Positions 1 through 9,757 of a DNA stretch of 18,142 nucleotides are shown here, in pieces. This DNA comes from Roridomyces roridus. Its lineage: Eukaryota; Basidiomycota; Agaricomycetes; Agaricales; Mycenaceae. Where the stretch lies: NCBI GenBank assembly GCA_029378245.1, contig JARKIF010000445.1, positions 1 to 18,142 on the forward strand, read 5' to 3'. Below the pieces are notes generated by a model that saw only the letters and a program-made list of their open reading frames with translations, was not told the origin of the DNA and ran no database searches. Positions within the stretch are counted from its first letter, which is position 1; every line of letters begins with the position of its first letter. A program made the translations under genes and the position numbers.

Positions 1-844
1 CATATATTTACTTGCCGGGTAACCGAGTTCTCCGGGTCAAGATCCCGGTGACAGTCTTTCCAATGAGCTTCGTTCTAGGAACTTGATTTGTCCTTCACAT
101 TGCCCACCAACCCACTTTGACCCGCAGGCTCCTCAAAACTTGAGTTATTACAACTGAGTACCATGAAGGAACGAATCGGCCATAGTTCCTCGAAAAATAG
201 TTCCTGCTCTGGAGGTAGGGTAATGGATGTAGTGCCCCAAAAGCACTCAGAATCTAAGCACTACATCTGAGTTCTAAATCTCATAAATAGTGCCTTGGCA
301 CTCAGACCAAGTACCTTTACTTCCCACAGGGCACCCTCCCCGCGCATGCAGACCTTGCGAGCACTATCCCCGCTGAGGGGTGATGACCTCTTTGCGACTG
401 GATACCGCTCATTGCAGAGCGTTATGGAGGGTATACCTGCTTCGGACGTTTTCTCTCGGATTGTGAGCTCCGTGATGGCTGGCCGGCGCAAAGACCAAGG
501 CCAGGTTGCTGTTGTTCAACTTCGGAAGAGGAAGCTTTCGGACGGGAACTTGTCCCGGCAGAGAAACGTGCCAAATACGACGCTGAGGAGAAAGAAATTT
601 CCGCTCCTGTGACGAATCAGGCTGAATCTGAAGATGGGGTTGAACGGCGGGCTAGTTTTCATTGTTGTAATTCCCAGGATGAATATACTATGCCACCAAG
701 TTGTGGTTGATTGGGCAGACTGCCGGCGAGGTGTCGGCCCGAGATTGATCCATGATGACCAATCAACTGATCACAGATCTCAACACTGCCGTAAGCAACG
801 GAAGAAATCCTTCCTTGTTCCGGTTCCTCTTTGTACAGCCTCAG
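1..844. other. No gene recognised
   Basis: I see no recognisable gene in this stretch. Short open frames exist on both strands (for example 295-612 on the plus strand), but none has a family motif. A third plus-strand frame between about 510 and 710 reads as an acidic, Glu/Lys-rich tail that ends at a stop near 710. It could be a decayed exon end, but I cannot assign it. The right part presumably holds whatever promoter the amidohydrolase had. Confidence 0.4.
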
Positions 845-2508
845 ATGGTTTCCCAAGTCGCCCATGTCTCTCCCTCCATACTGCTCTCAAACGGAACTGT
901 CCTCGTCCACAACCAAGACGAGCACGTCGTCCCGGTCAAAGCGACGTGCTGGTCGTCGGTAATAGGATTGCCGAGATCGCGCTGGCGTCGCCGCCCTCCG
1001 GACGCGGTCGTCGTGGACTGCACAGGCAAGATCATTTCGCCGGGATTCGTCGATACGCAACATATGTGGCAGACGCAGCTGAAGGGGAGGCATGCAGATG
1101 ATTTGCTGCTAGATTACATTCACAAAGGTGAGTCGCAATCGAATCGCAGGGCAGACTGCCTGATGCCGGGGCTGGATTGCTAGGAAACATCACATACGAC
1201 GTTTTCAACCCCGAAGACGTTTTTTGGGGTCAGCTCGGAGGATGCATGGAATCCTGGACGGAGGGTGGACTATGGTGGTTGACCACGCGCTATCAACTCC
1301 AGCGCCGCTCATTGTGAGTTCTACGAGTTTGAGAGTGGATTACGAGCCTGCTTCCTCACCGAGCATAGCTGCCTCTGCACTCTCAGCGACGGAGGCATCG
1401 GGCATCCGCTCGTATTTTTGCTACCCCAATTCAGAACCCACACACGGCGTCTTGGTCCCATACCAATTTGCACCACCGACTTATCGGATCCCGGGCTTAT
1501 CCCGCATGGGCACTAAAGCAGCTCGCGGAGCTGGCCGCCAAGCAGCCTTTGGCGACGGACGCGTGCGTCTCGGGGTTTCCTGGGATGCATTTTATCTGCC
1601 CAAGGAAATCGTCGTACCGTTTTTCCACAACGCGAGAAATCTGGGTGTCAAGTTATTCACGTCGCACTATGTGAAGAACGCTATCGTCGGTTAGTCAGGT
1701 ATACTTGAACCCGGTGGGTAGAGCTAACTTTGCACCTCGCAGGAGAGCACTCCGTCGTGAGCATCGCCGATTCGTACGGAGTCCTCAAACACGACATCCT
1801 CTTCTCACACGCGAGTCAAGCCACTTCAGAGGACGCAGCACTCCTCACCGCCACAAACTCCCACGTCTCATCCACACCAGATACCGAGCTCCAAATGGCA
1901 CACGGCACACCCGTGTGCTTCCGCCCCGACCTCTACCAACTCTCTTCCCTCGGCGTCGACTGCCACTCCAACAACTCGGGCGATATACTGACACAAATGC
2001 GTTTGGCCTGCAGAGCGCCCGTGGGACGCGTAACGCACTGTTCGTCGCTCAGAAGAAGGTCCCCAGGGTGGTTCAGCCTACGGTAGAGCAGGCGTTCAAC
2101 CTCGGCACGATCATGGGCGCGCGCGCCGTGGGACTGGGTAACGAGATCGGCAGTATCAAGGTCGGTAAGCTGGCCGATCTGGTGGTGTTTGACGCTCGAA
2201 GTCCCAGTATGATTTGTGCGGGCGAACACGAGCCTGTTGCTGCCATCGTAATGCATGCGTCGGTGCGTGATATCGAAACAGTCATTGTCGATGGGAAGAT
2301 CAGGAAGCAGGATGGAAAGTTGGTCCCTGTTGATGTGGGTGAGGGAGCGGAGAAACAGGTGTTGGAATGGGCGGGGATTGCTGAAAAATTGATCCAGAGC
2401 CGAGATCGGATTCAAGGGGTTCTTGAGGGCATGGATGACGTTGGAGCGAGAGCCGCCGTCATTCAAACGTTTGGTATTAACTCGAACAATGTCGTTGACA
2501 GTGTGTAG
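845..2508 (+). pseudogene. COG0402-type amidohydrolase (deaminase/chlorohydrolase-like), broken
   Basis: The family comprises metal-dependent hydrolases of the cytosine deaminase / methylthioadenosine deaminase / chlorohydrolase group, with a TIM-barrel fold. Visible blocks in order are ILLSNGTVLVHNQDEHVV, DVLVVGNRIAEIA, a strand-1 block FVDTQHMWQTQ, TMVVDHA, LPKEIVVPFF, GVKLFTSHYVK, DILFSHAS, STPDTELQMAHGTPVCF, GVDCHSNNSGDILTQM and a C-terminal VGKLADLVVFDA. I chose ATG 845 because the first conserved block follows it directly. Two introns fit well: 1128-1183 (56 nt) and 1690-1742 (53 nt, branch GCTAAC). The frame is broken several times: about 945 and 1000 (compensating), about 1250, about 1490-1545, and about 2003, where a GGG looks reduced to GG. 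Relatives read DTHHHMW at strand 1. Here it is DTQHMW, so the HxH metal site is lost, while the later His and Asp ligands remain. It is probably inactive. The substrate cannot be told. Confidence 0.85.
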
Positions 2509-3173
2509 GATCTAAGACTGGGAGTTTGCTAAATTCTGGCCGAATTAAACTTGGACACGAGTCATACCATCGAGTACTTATTGACACAAGTTGAAGTTTC
2601 AGGTGCAAAACGGTCGTCATTATACTGGAAGAACACCGGTGAATGGGTTTATTGACATTCCAGCATATTCAGAGAGTATATCGAGAAGGCAGGTCAACTA
2701 CTGTGTCAAGCCCAAAAATCTACGCACCTGGAAGTTCCCTATACATATTGAGCTATCGCTCACAACCGAGGCACGCTGTCTGCAGCTCCGCTGCTTTGCT
2801 TCAAGAACTATCTAATACTTGACGCGCTCACCCTGCTATTGACATTTCACCTGTGTCCGCTAACCGATCACCGAGTTCGGCGAGAGACTCGACGAACGGA
2901 AGAGTGGCCACCGTTCGACTATCCCATTTCCTCGGGTCTGAGAACGCAGAACTGTTTCGGAATTTCGCGTAAAGGAGGGAGACCTACATAGGGTCGAATG
3001 GAGAACGGACTTCATGGCATTCGTTCGAATTGATATCGACGCAGAGATTAGTGGAATACATTTGAGAGGGATGCGTGAGAATTATGAGGTGAGCGGCGCG
3101 TACAGCGCAGACCCTCCGTGCCTAGAATGAAGATGGTAAGATGATGAGATAAACAACAAAAGGAAATATCGTA
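2509..3173. other. No gene recognised
   Basis: I find no recognisable coding frame here. The only notable item is a 16-nt string at 2715-2730 (AAAATCTACGCACCTG) that is identical to 6874-6889. On the minus strand both copies read as the splice donor sequence CAGGTGCGTAG. The copy at 6874 is the real donor of an F-box intron. Translation upstream of the copy at 2715 shows no F-box sequence. Confidence 0.35.
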
Positions 3174-4364
3174 TCAAAAAATCGCTGAGCCAGAGAATCC
3201 TTGACCTCCTTCCTGACCCTTTCGAATGGATTGTCCAGCCCCATCATTGTACACACACGAGCTCGAAACTGATAGTTCTGTGGGATATTTTGTGCGAAAG
3301 AGTTTCGCCGCCTTAGTAATGCGGCCGATGATGTCCGCGGGATTCAACGAATCCACATCGGAGGAGCGCGTGCAGTCGCGCCATCTTTTGTTCCAATCAG
3401 CCACGCATTTGGAATGCCCACTGCACATGAGATTCGACGGGAGTTGATCCTTGGGCCGGTGGTTTGCTAGCTGTTGCCACAGGATGGTGAGAGACCAGGT
3501 GCCCGCGAACAGACGCTGAAGGTGGATCGGTGCGAGACCACGATGCGTGAATTGTTGCGGCGGAAGTGCGGTCATGCCCCAGGAGTGAGGCCGGTGCGAC
3601 AGGATGAGGTAGTAGAGGTCGACTAGAAAGGCACGGTGCCCAACGAGCTCGGCAGCGTCTAGCGCATCGCGATACTGGAGACGACTGAAGATGAACTTCA
3701 ATGTCTCTTCCAGACCTCGGGGATCAAGTCCCATAACTCCGCCGCAATCGGTGCGTCTTTCGCTAGGAGGAGTGCCGAACGGAGAAACTCTGCGGGAAAC
3801 TGACCGTTAGGGCCAGGAGTCGGGTTCTGACAGAGTCGCTGAATTACAGCGACAGCCCATTCGACCAATCCGGTCATCATATACTTGTTGGCAAAGTGCC
3901 CGAGATTGGCTACCGACACGGCTGCTTTGATTGGGACCTGGTCGACCTGGGTCTCGAGCGGTCTACCTTGCCGATGAGAATAGAGATGAAGAGCGAGATG
4001 AGAGGATATGCGTACGAGGCAAGAGTATACCGCAGGAACGCGCGGAATTGCGAGGCCTTGTCACCGGGCAGAACAATGGCATTCTCGTCCGCCGTACCCT
4101 CGGCGGGTAAGTCTCCCTGCGGCAGCTTGAACATATCGGCGAGAACCTCGGATTTACGGGTGAGAAAAACACGGTGTGTCTTTGAATAGTCTTTTCAGAG
4201 ACACCCCAAAGTAATGAAAGCGCACACACCTTGAAAAGGACCTTCTCGACTCGTATGATGCAGTCACCCTCCTCGTCGTAGTATTCAGTGTCCCTTACAC
4301 AATACGAGTGAGAGCTGGGGCCAGGCGAAGAGCTCCTGGCGCGTTTGCGAGGATTCGAGGTCAT
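3174..4364 (-). CDS. BTB/POZ domain protein (basidiomycete type)
   Basis: BTB/POZ proteins mediate dimerisation and often act as cullin-3 substrate adaptors. The role of this fungal subfamily is not known. Exon 1 (4364-4230) starts MTSNPRKRARSSSPGP, a basic Ser/Pro leader, then DCIIRVEKVLFK. An intron (4180-4229, 50 nt) joins it in phase 0 to exon 2 (4179-4016): HRVFLTRKSEVLADMF, DENAIVLPGDKASQF and LRYTLAS. A second intron (3963-4015, 53 nt, GTACGC...GTAG) leads in frame to PLETQVDQVP and NLGHFANKYMM. These blocks follow the family order (LFKVHR...F...LRY...ANKY). The C-terminal part, with LVDLYYLIL and a CSGHSKCVADWNKRW motif, lies in another frame from about 3700 down to 3174. This is either a 1-nt frameshift, which I favour because sequence on both sides aligns with the family without a gap, or a weak 53-nt intron (3685-3737, donor GTTATG) that would give 344 aa. 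It may therefore be a pseudogene. Confidence 0.75.
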
Positions 4365-4483
4365 GGTAGTGGACAAAGGACAAGATGATTGCCGACTAAC
4401 AGTTGCAAAGTTTGGTAAGCACATCAATCGTGCTTGCTCTTGACCGTCACCGGTCCATCGAATCGCTTTTCTAGATCCAAGTA

Positions 4484-5910
4484 TTATCCTGGTGCTCCAC
4501 TTGTGAGCCTCTCCGTCGATGTATACTGGCCGTTTTGCCTGCTCGTCGGAACCAACGGCCGCCTATAGGGGATCTGCAAATTCGAGCACCACGAATGGAA
4601 CTTGACTCTCGCTCCTTCTCTGGCGGCTTCCCTGAGACTGATTCCTTCCTCGCGAACCCTATTTGTGATTGAACCGCTGGTAAAAGCCTCGTCTCTCAGC
4701 CCCAGACTTTCTGCACAGATTACGATTTTTCTCCGGCTATCTCCATTCAATCGGGACTCATCTGACGATTTCAACTCAACGTTCAGCGCTTCGAGCACCT
4801 TCAAGTCAGGTCCAGCCTTCGAATCACTCCAGACGAATGTGAGGTCTGACCGTGACCCACTCGGGGAGGGCTCACAGCAGCGTGCGGCACACGCACGCGA
4901 GGGAACCTGGAGCGGTGTGCAAGATCCACCAGCTTCTCGACGCGCTCACCGTCTTTAACGCGGGCAGACAGCTGCTGGAGACTCGGGAGAGTGCGATAAC
5001 CCAGGAGACAGAAATGCGACACAGGGCCGGTGAACGACTGCAGATATGCAAGTGTAACGGGGGACAGTAGGTGTAGGATTTGCATATTTATTGATCACAC
5101 GGCATGTGGCGGCTCTCACTCACTCTTGGCTACTCCCTACCCTGTAACTCGGTGCAGCCAAGTCACGCGGACAAGTCGTATAGAAGCGCGTCGTACTCAT
5201 CGTCGATGAGTAACGCAGACTGGAATCGGAACTTCAGATGAGACAATCGCCAAACACGTCACTAGTGGACGTACATGAAGGGCCGCAATGGCACTCTTTG
5301 CTTCGGCCGGCTTCTGCACCGCCCGACTTTAGACAAGGAGCGATCAATCGGTGATTCGATGGAAACGATGCCGAGGACATACCTGCCACTGGCATAAGTT
5401 GCCTTTGCCTGAAAAGGACGGAGTGGCTCGCGCCGCTTGAAGTTGTAAATGGTGGCGGCCTTGCAACTCCTGTCCTTCGATTCTCGTACATCCTTGGTCT
5501 GCCCACCACAGACAAGAGACTTGTGCGAGATTCCCTATATCTCGGTCAGTCTCGAAAACAAACGTACTCGTCTATACTTGCCGACGGCCGATCGCGATCT
5601 TCCTTAGACGAGATCTGTGGACGTTACTACATAGTCGAGGGAGATGATGCCAAGCGAGGTAACGAAGCCCAGAAGGTGAGTCCTCGAATACAGCTAGCAG
5701 ACGCTGGATATGCGGCGTTCCACGTTCCTCGTCCCCCGTTGAGATTGTGATGTCGGAGAAGATGCGCGGTTGTGCGGGATGTACCCACCCGCGGGCGACA
5801 AGTGCGCAGGCGCCCAGGTGTTGCGGTGGGTCCACATATTGAATGATGTGAGCGATGAGTTCTGATATCTGAAGGGTGTTGTCCATTGGACTGGGATTGA
5901 CAGTCAGCAT
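4484..5910 (-). pseudogene. F-box protein, decayed
   Basis: The N-terminus is a typical basidiomycete F-box: after Met at 5910 or 5886 come LQISELIAHIIQYV, HLGACALVARGW and PRIFSDITI, the helix pattern that binds Skp1 in SCF ubiquitin ligases. The expected continuation after LLAVFEDSP switches frame (THLLGFVTSLGIISLDYVV lies in another frame), so the gene is broken near 5690. The middle (about 5570-5090) gives no clear family sequence. A leucine-rich stretch reappears at 5085-4930 (TLAYLQSFTGPVSHFCLLGY), like the LRR-like tail of such proteins. It passes through another frame change near 4820 into a frame that ends at 4484. Assigning 4484-5085 to the same gene is an inference from strand, order and leucine pattern. 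The F-box itself is well supported. Confidence 0.6.
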
Positions 5911-6577
5911 TGAATGGGATGGGCGTAAACTGCTTCAAGTACCGTGTGCGATGTCGTGGTCCAGAAACTCAGCGCTCGTCACAAGTCACGTCACCATTTG
6001 ATCGGCGTCTTCTACAGACAGAGACATCGGCTTTTTCTCCGTATAGCGCGCACGGGCGTCGGAGGGGGGAGGAGGACCGGCGGGCACTTTGGACTACTTT
6101 TCACCAGACATTATAATTCCTGGCGCAGCTGCATTTTGAAATACAAAACCAACCAAGCCCGTGGACGAGAGATGCGGGAACGAAACGAACGTGGAGAACA
6201 GACCAAGCGGAGGAAACGATGGTGGCGGAAGGCAAGAAACATTGATTGCCGAGTTCCGTGATGTATTTAGCATTTGATCGGGCCAAACAATTCACGCTCT
6301 TTCTTTCTGACCACCATCATCTTGTCTGATATCATGTGAATTTCTTTCAAGAGTGTCTGGTGCCGACGTCTGGAGCTCGGAGTATGGAACATGGCTCCTG
6401 AGCACCGCGACTGAAGTCTGTTGACCAATGAACCTCACCGTTGACGGATGCGCAGTTGGGTACTCGCGATCTCTCCCGTTCCAGTTCCCGGTGTTCCAAC
6501 AGCATCTCTGCTTTGAAATACTTGAAGTACTTCACTTCAACTTCATATGAGCTTCTGCGGTATATGATCTGCATGTG
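5911..6577. other. No gene recognised
   Basis: No coding sequence is recognised between the decayed F-box gene and the intact one. At about 6525-6540 a short palindrome, GAAGTACTTC, lies in a TTGAAGTACTTCACTTCAA context. It is small and may be chance. The repeat copy that starts at 6578 is listed separately. Confidence 0.35.
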
Positions 6578-6680
6578 AAAAAAATGATAGCGAGACTCTA
6601 TCATGGGTGAAGGCTCGACTCGAACGGCCTCTCGCCCAGCGATGGGTCTCGGGGACCAGGGTCAAGGCGGAGGAATTGGG
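6578..6680 (-). repeat. Box B-like / T-run repeat, isolated copy
   Basis: On the minus strand the core GTTCGAGTC (6617-6625) is followed 32 nt later by a run of seven T (plus-strand A at 6578-6584). This is the same geometry as the cluster at 11571-12900. Upstream on the minus strand (near 6675) is ATTCCTCCGC, a string also found before the core of the copy at 12632. The arrangement resembles an internal Pol III box B plus terminator, but no foldable tRNA and no clear box A are visible. Confidence 0.45.
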
Positions 6681-6805
6681 GTTCAAGACAAGTTGAAGAA
6701 GCGGAGTTGATTCAAGTCCTGTATATATTCAAACATCCGGTATGAGCAACTGTATGATTATTGGCCGGCACTACCGAGAAAGAACACAAGCAGATAATGA
6801 CTTCA

Positions 6806-8149
6806 CTATTGGTATTGCATGTAATGTTCAAGGCCGGCGCCTAGAGAAAAGGTCAGCTGGTGTTTTGAGTTGGAAAATCTACGCACCTGAAAGATCCGTC
6901 ATGGACAACAGATCACGACTCTCCAGTGCGGGTAATGCAGACCGAATCGAGGCAGCCCACACGGCAAAATCCGTTTCACGGAAGGGAAGGGTGTTTATGT
7001 CCACCCTCTTCAAGAAACGAAGGCGATCCAAGGCCAATTCAATTGCTCGGTTGAGCGGCGTGGCGTCGTGTGGGAAGGGGGCGGGGACGCTGTCGAATGT
7101 GATCATTTCGAGTCGGGAATCGACAGGAACGGCTACAAATGTGGAGAGCATCGTCGGAAACAGGGATGCTGCGATGGTGTGAAGTGTGCGGAGAGTTGGT
7201 GATATACAGGAGTTCAGATTTATCGCTGTTGAGGGGCAAGAAATTAGCTGTATACATCGAGGTAACCAAGGCAAAGCTTACTTTTGTCTTTCAAGACTGT
7301 TGGATGCTCGAGACATCGGAACACGTTTGCCTCGACCATCTTGTCCAAGTTGTCTTGCCACGCGTGCTCCTTCGCAGCAATCGTGAGCGAGGTCAAGTGG
7401 GACAAGTCGATACGGGGATTGAGGAAGCGAGAGATGATCTCCTCTTGGGAGTAGAAATCACAGATGAGGAGGGTTCTGAGTCGAGGCTTCCAAGGCTGTT
7501 CCTCTGGCCAGGAGTTTCGTTCTGCCCATGCGGGGTCGAAAAAGATGCGCGAAATCGGCAGCGACTTGAGGGAGACGCTGTCGCTGAACAGAGATAGCAA
7601 TTCTCTGGGCGATCGTACCACGAGCCCCCGCAGATGAACAGACTCCAGCGTGTACGACGAAAAGACTGCCGTTAATGCGGACTTGAGAGGTGGAGCTAAT
7701 CGGCCCCAATGCATGCAGAATGCGCCTTCACCATTCCACTCGGAGTTTGCAACATCTTCGACGAGGGATATTCCTGTCAGATGGAGAAGCGGGAGTAGGA
7801 GGGGGAGCGCTGGATCAGACATGACCCAGGGAGCAGGACGCTCCACGCTGTAGTCTCCATGCCGCTCGTCCCACTCCCACGGAGTTTCCGAGCCCACCAG
7901 CACAATCCGCAATTCGCGAACCAGGCTCGCGAGATGTGGAGACGCAGTTAGAGTGTGGTAGAATTGTTGGGAAGGGCTGCTGTCATTGTCGGAATTCACA
8001 GACTCAGGCCGGATCTCAATTTTGCGAAAGAGATGGCTTTGCGAGGGACTGACGAACGTCCGAGCAGTCAAGGCGCAGGATTGGAGGCTAGAGACATCTG
8101 CATCGAGGTGGTCGACGATGAGGTCGATGAGTTCTTGCGGGACGTGCAT
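6806..8149 (-). CDS. F-box protein, intact, three exons
   Basis: The start at 8149 (context ACCACCATG) gives MHVPQELIDLIVDHLDADV, then LQSCALTARTFV and SHLFRKIEI, a canonical N-terminal F-box of the mushroom-type family. Such proteins bind Skp1 and present substrates to a cullin-1 ubiquitin ligase. The rest is the leucine-rich, LRR-like substrate region: HTLTASPHLASLVRELRIVL, then repeated L..L.L patterns. Exon 1 is 8149-7282. The intron 7226-7281 (56 nt, GTAAGC...CAACAG, branch GCTAAT) is phase 1. Exon 2 is 7225-6887. The intron 6841-6886 (46 nt, GTGCGT...CTCTAG, branch GCTGAC) is phase 1. Exon 3 is 6840-6806 and ends in TAG. The exons sum to 1242 nt, giving 413 aa with no internal stop or frameshift. 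The substrate is unknown. It is the only recognised gene here that reads intact, and a second F-box gene diverges from it 106 bp away. Confidence 0.88.
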
Positions 8150-8255
8150 GGTGGTATTAACAAGGCAAGGCGGATTATCAGGAACGTGCCACGGATGACG
8201 TGTGCATCTTTGATGGCATCACTAAACGATCTCTTTCTCTTCATCGACCACCATC
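8150..8255. promoter_or_regulatory. Divergent intergenic region between two F-box genes
   Basis: This 106-bp gap separates the start codon of the minus-strand F-box gene (8149) from the ATG of the plus-strand one (8256). It must hold the 5' untranslated regions and core promoters of both, or a shared bidirectional promoter. A CRE-like TGACGTG lies at 8196-8202. I see no convincing TATA box. The promoter role is inferred from gene layout, not from a known motif set. Confidence 0.45.
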
Positions 8256-8384
8256 ATGTCGAATCGCAGCAGCAAACTAGCCTACCGGCTAACCCCAAAG
8301 ATTACGCGCCTGATTTACAACAACGACCCTCGTGTCGATGACTAAATCCAAGAAATCCAAAGCAGCCTCAGCATCGCACGCTCA

Positions 8385-8390
8385 CTCAAA
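8385..8390. repeat. Target-site duplication CTCAAA, left copy
   Basis: CTCAAA lies directly before the left inverted repeat and is repeated directly after the right one at 9752-9757. In the host reading frame it encodes Leu-Lys on both sides (codons CTC AAA). This is what a duplication of coding target DNA should look like. Confidence 0.75.
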
Positions 8391-9751
8391 TATGGAAAGC
8401 CAGAGCACCACGCTCGTTTGATCGCCGTCGGCTACCCAATCAGGCAGTCGGACCCAGGATACCTCGATCGACGTATCACTAGCTTGATGTCTCATCACAC
8501 CCCGCTTGTCGTTTAGTTGTCATTCGCCTGTTGGACGAATAAAATCGAAGCTCGGGCGCTCGAAATACCAAGCAATCGCGAATTCGAACCGCGTTGAGCG
8601 ACGAACAAGCTCATGAAACGGAACCTCTGGGTGATATTATTTACATTTATAGAATGCATACATATATACCTGTCTGAATGATGCCGAGCGCTGTTGCAGG
8701 CAGGATGGTCAAGTCTGAAACAAACGGGCCAACTCGAGGAGTAGGTATGCTGGAATTCAAGTCCACCGTGCAGCACAATTTAGCACCTCCACGAGGGACT
8801 CGATGCTCAGCGCGCCGGGATGTACCAAGGCCAGGACTGCGTTTGAACAGGTACATGGGTACAGCAGACGGACAGAGTGAACAAAAAAGTATTATTCAGG
8901 GCTCTATACTGATTCAAGGTCAGTAGATAGCTGGAATCACCGTGAACCAACTCACAAATCCAACAAGAGGGCGAGGGATTAAGTACAATTAGCGAATAAC
9001 GAGGGAAGAGCTGGGTGGATGAGGCCAAGCAGAGCGACGCAGCTTCAAGTGACACCTGGCTTCCACGAACGAGTCGTCCAGAGTGCGGGGAGCAAACTTT
9101 GCATCACTCAATCCAGAAAATGAAAGGAAATGACGACGTGCCGAGGCAAGTACAACAGCAGCCATAACACCCGGCAATCCCAGACTCAAGGAACGAGACG
9201 GTCAGTTAAAGGAGAGAGAGGAGCCACGTAACCAACCTATTCAAGATTGAAGACATACTTGAGTAGATCGCATAGCTTCACTTGCACCTACATCCGGTGT
9301 CGACGTAAGTGACGAACGATATTGTGGACAGAAATATGACCTACACGGAGGTCATAGACTCAATGAAAGAAAGCGGCAGAAACAAGGAGACGCTGACAAG
9401 AGGTACTGTACCCCACGGCAGAAGTTTCCTTCCAACAACCCATTAGGCGTGAGGGTGAATGGAAGCGCGATTCACAGAACGCGCGCACGTAATTCCAGAC
9501 GCAATTAGACCTGCAGCTATACTCAGTCGGGATCGCACACAGAAGACATGAACAGATCGATAATTCGGAGGGAGAAAATCAATGTGAAGCAAACCAATGA
9601 GTGTTCTGTTACAGAGACTAGTCGGTGGGAGACAACAAGCGCTAACAAGCGGTGTCTGTCGTAACGATCGTCGGCCGGAGTATCCTGGGTCCAACTGCCT
9701 GATTGGGTAGCCGACGGCGATCAAACGAGCGTGGTGCTCTGGCTTTCCATA
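8391..9751. mobile_element. Non-autonomous DNA transposon-like element with 72-bp inverted terminal repeats
   Basis: The left end (8391-8462) and the right end (9680-9751, reverse complement) match at 71 of 72 positions. Weaker similarity runs further inward (an ACAAGCGG-like string in both arms). The outer end begins TATGGAAAGCCAGAGC. The sequence CTCAAA sits directly outside both ends (8385-8390 and 9752-9757) and looks like a target-site duplication. Removing 8391-9757 rejoins an F-box gene in frame, which supports an insertion. The 1361-bp body has no long open frame and no recognisable transposase, so it would need a transposase in trans. The superfamily cannot be set from these ends: a 6-bp duplication does not match the common TA, TTAA, 3-bp or 8-bp classes. 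Confidence 0.8.
8541..8590 (-). repeat. Box B-like / T-run motif inside the inserted element
   Basis: On the minus strand GGTTCGAATTC (8580-8590) is close to the box B consensus. A four-T run (plus-strand A at 8541-8544) follows 35 nt later, the same geometry as the repeat cluster further right. The T-arm-like stem CGCG...CGCG around it pairs well, but no matching acceptor or D arm is present, so I do not call a tRNA. With only four T this is the weakest member. Confidence 0.3.
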
Positions 9752-9757
9752 CTCAAA
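9752..9757. repeat. Target-site duplication CTCAAA, right copy
   Basis: This is the second copy of CTCAAA, directly after the right inverted repeat. The host F-box frame resumes here as Leu-Lys-Ser-Ser. Confidence 0.75.

Noticed and set aside
634..1101. Plus-strand open frame of 155 codons before and into the amidohydrolase
   Set aside because: Only its SDVLVVGNRIAEIA part is meaningful, and it belongs to the frameshifted amidohydrolase. The rest shows no family.
1933..2466. Minus-strand open frame of 177 codons
   Set aside because: It is the antisense shadow of the amidohydrolase, whose plus-strand frame carries clear family motifs.
7955..8341. Plus-strand open frame of 128 codons
   Set aside because: It is antisense to the first exon of the intact F-box gene and crosses the divergent promoter. 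It has no motif.
8391..8520. Conserved peptide YGKPEHHARLIAVGYPIRQ shared by two places
   Set aside because: Both copies lie within the inverted repeats of the inserted element, so the match reflects repeat identity and not a conserved protein.
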